The position numbers and the translations under genes were made by a program. A stretch of 7,431 bases of DNA. Source: Saprospiraceae bacterium (GTDB lineage: Bacteria; Bacteroidota; Bacteroidia; Chitinophagales; Saprospiraceae). Position 1 is the stretch's first letter. Every line of letters starts with the position of its first letter. The notes beneath the pieces are model-generated. The model worked only from the letters and a program-made list of their open reading frames with translations, was not told the DNA's origin and ran no database searches. This document shows positions 5,859 to 7,431 of this stretch, piece after piece. The DNA is taken from contig JABDPK010000078.1 in the NCBI GenBank assembly GCA_013042795.1, positions 1 to 7,431 of the forward strand, in the 5' to 3' direction.

Positions 5859-6754
5859 GTACACATTATTCGGGATATGTAAATATTATTGGCAGACCTA
5901 ATGTCGGCAAGTCTACCCTTCTCAATGCTATGCTGGGAGAAAAGATGGCTATAATCAGCCATAAACCCCAGACAACGCGGCACAGGATCCTTGGAATCCA
6001 CAGCGAGGATGATTATCAAATTGTATTTTCTGATACGCCCGGACTTATCAGTGACCCTGGGTATAAAATGCAAAAAGCAATGAATGATGCCGCCTTTTCG
6101 ATATTCGAAGATGCCGATATCGTGCTCTTTGTGACTGAACCCGGAGACCCATACAATGGGAATGAAAAGGTCATTGACAAACTTAAATCAACCGATGTTC
6201 CCAGATTCCTGATCATCAACAAGGTGGACACATCGGATCCTGATACATTAAAACAACTCGAAGCAGACTGGCGGGAACGTGTACCTTTTGAAGAAGTCCA
6301 TCATATTTCTGCCTTGCAAAAGATCGGTGTCGATTATTTGCTGGAAAGGATAAAAGCCAATCTTCCTGAAGGGCCTGTTTATTTCCCAAAGGATCAGTTA
6401 TCGGATCGGTCAGTACGTTTTTTTCTCAGTGAAATCATACGGGAAAAAATATTGCTGTTGTATAAACAGGAAATTCCTTATTCCACAGAAGTGATCATCG
6501 AAGAATTCAAGGAATCCGAAAAAAGAGGTGCACCTTTCGTTCATATCCTGGCTCATATATTTGTGATGCGCAAAACACAAAAGCAAATCCTGATCGGAAA
6601 GCAGGGAAGTTCAATTAAAAAACTGGGTATTGAGTCCAGGAAAGACATCGAAAAATTTCTTGAAAAGAGAGTTCACCTTGAATTATATGTTAAGATTAAA
6701 GAAAAGTGGCGCGATGATGACCGCTTGCTTAAGAGTTTCGGATATTTACAATAA
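5855..6754 (+). CDS. era: GTPase Era (ribosome 30S assembly)
   Basis: Era is a GTP-binding protein that binds the 3' end of 16S rRNA and assists maturation of the 30S subunit. At 299 aa this copy has the usual length. The GTPase motifs are G1 GRPNVGKS (13-20), the switch I TTRHR (40-44), G3 DTPG (60-63), G4 NKVD (122-125) and G5 SAL (152-154). The C-terminal KH RNA-binding domain (about 200-299) carries GKQG at the GxxG loop and the family's closing segment up to LKSFGYLQ. The start is the TTG at 5855-5857, which shares four bases (TTGA) with the stop of the upstream gene. The next Met lies after the G1 motif, so a later start would destroy the enzyme. The sequence MSTHYSGYVNIIGRPNVGKS aligns naturally with the N-terminus of other Era proteins. 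der follows after three bases. All key residues are intact. Confidence 0.97.
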   Translation: MSTHYSGYVNIIGRPNVGKSTLLNAMLGEKMAIISHKPQTTRHRILGIHSEDDYQIVFSDTPGLISDPGYKMQKAMNDAAFSIFEDADIVLFVTEPGDPYNGNEKVIDKLKSTDVPRFLIINKVDTSDPDTLKQLEADWRERVPFEEVHHISALQKIGVDYLLERIKANLPEGPVYFPKDQLSDRSVRFFLSEIIREKILLLYKQEIPYSTEVIIEEFKESEKRGAPFVHILAHIFVMRKTQKQILIGKQGSSIKKLGIESRKDIEKFLEKRVHLELYVKIKEKWRDDDRLLKSFGYLQ

Positions 6755-6757
6755 TAT

Positions 6758-7431
6758 ATGGCACAAGTAATAGCAATAGTAGGTAGGCCTAATGTGGGTA
6801 AATCAACCATATTCAATAGATTGATCGGAGAAAAGAAGGCAATCATTGATAATATCAGTGGCGTCACCAGGGACCGTATTTATGGTACCAGTGAGTGGAA
6901 TGGCAAGCACTTCACCGTCATCGACACGGGAGGATTTGTTCAGCATAGTGATGATGTATTCGAAAAAGCGATCAGGGAACAGGTCCATATAGCCATTGAT
7001 GAAGCCGATATCATCATATTTATGGTTGATGTCACAACGGGTATTACCGACCTGGACGAACAAATGGCAAATATCCTGCGACGGCAATCCAAGAAGGTAT
7101 TCCTGACTGTCAACAAGGTTGATAACAACTCCCGGCAATTGATGGCCAATGAGTTCTGGAGCCTGGGATTTGATAATACTTTCTTCATCGCATCCATCAG
7201 TGGTTCAGGTACCGGTGATCTCCTTGATGCGATAACAGACGAACTCCCTGACGAAGGTGAAGATGAAGAAAACCAGGTTCCAAAATTTGCAATCGTTGGT
7301 CAGCCCAATGTTGGCAAGTCTTCGCTGACAAATGCATTATTGGGCGAGGACAGGAATATAGTAACGGATATCGCTGGTACAACCAGGGACAGTGTCAACA
7401 GCCACTATAACAAATTTGGAAAGGAATTTTT
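6758..7431 (+). CDS. der: Ribosome-assembly GTPase Der/EngA, N-terminal half (partial at right edge)
   Basis: Der has two consecutive GTPase domains and a C-terminal KH-like domain, and it works in 50S subunit assembly. The window holds 224 of an expected 430-440 residues. The first domain shows G1 GRPNVGKS (9-16), the switch region GVTRDR (35-40), G3 DTGG (56-59), G4 NKVD (119-122) and the G5 region SISGSGTGDLLD (146-157). An acidic linker (DEGEDEEN, 165-172) leads to the second domain, with GQPNVGKSS (181-189) and GTTRD (207-211), before the sequence ends. The ATG at 6758 lies three bases after the era stop and gives the standard N-terminus. The acidic linker between tandem G domains separates Der from Era and other single-domain GTPases. 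No separate promoter is visible, so it is probably co-transcribed with era. Confidence 0.97.
   Translation, partial: MAQVIAIVGRPNVGKSTIFNRLIGEKKAIIDNISGVTRDRIYGTSEWNGKHFTVIDTGGFVQHSDDVFEKAIREQVHIAIDEADIIIFMVDVTTGITDLDEQMANILRRQSKKVFLTVNKVDNNSRQLMANEFWSLGFDNTFFIASISGSGTGDLLDAITDELPDEGEDEENQVPKFAIVGQPNVGKSSLTNALLGEDRNIVTDIAGTTRDSVNSHYNKFGKEF

Noticed and set aside
5481..5864. 127-aa open frame on the minus strand
   Set aside because: It lies wholly antisense to the conserved hypothetical gene at 5274, has no recognisable motif, and the plus-strand frame is overlapped by era in operon fashion.
5895..6800. Near-repeated GRPNVGKS-coding segments at about 5891 and 6782, and a similar one near 7300
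   Set aside because: These are the conserved G1 loops of paralogous GTPase domains in Era and Der, not a repeat element.
6803..7138. 111-aa open frame on the minus strand
   Set aside because: It is antisense to the Der G1-G4 region, which is unmistakable on the plus strand.

Overview
The window looks like chromosomal DNA of a Bacteroidota member. The evidence is a TonB-dependent receptor carrying an N-terminal carboxypeptidase-regulatory-like domain, signal peptides cleaved just before Gln, TAnnTTTG-type -7 promoter boxes, no obvious Shine-Dalgarno sequences, and a moderately AT-rich composition. No tRNA, rRNA, CRISPR array or insertion sequence was seen.

Layout. (1) Positions 1-593, minus strand: the 5' part of a secreted, cysteine-rich protein that runs off the left edge. 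(2) 594-850: a divergent intergenic region. (3) 851-1435, plus strand: a small exported protein, probably an outer-membrane beta-barrel, whose stop codon overlaps that of the convergent gene next to it. (4) 1432-5076, minus strand: a vitamin-uptake block. In transcription order it holds a PnuC-type vitamin transporter, a stand-alone NadR-like P-loop kinase (ATGA overlap), a TPP riboswitch with its own promoter, and a TonB-dependent outer-membrane receptor. (5) 5077-5273: a divergent intergenic region. (6) 5274-7431, plus strand: a tight operon of a conserved hypothetical protein, era (TTG start, TTGA overlap) and der (3-nt gap, cut by the right edge).

How the genes fit together. The TPP riboswitch indicates that the receptor imports thiamine or a thiamine precursor or phosphate across the outer membrane. 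The PnuC-family permease would carry a vitamin across the inner membrane, and the kinase would trap it by phosphorylation. The family names suggest nicotinamide riboside, but the riboswitch next door makes thiamine a serious alternative. The classical Bacteroidetes arrangement places receptor, PnuT and thiamine pyrophosphokinase all behind one aptamer. Here only the receptor is behind the aptamer, and a NadR-like kinase stands where the pyrophosphokinase would be. The era-der pair encodes two ribosome-assembly GTPases. The most interesting element is the riboswitch-receptor-PnuC-kinase block. The aptamer has no in-frame stop, so it can easily be mis-annotated as the N-terminus of the receptor.
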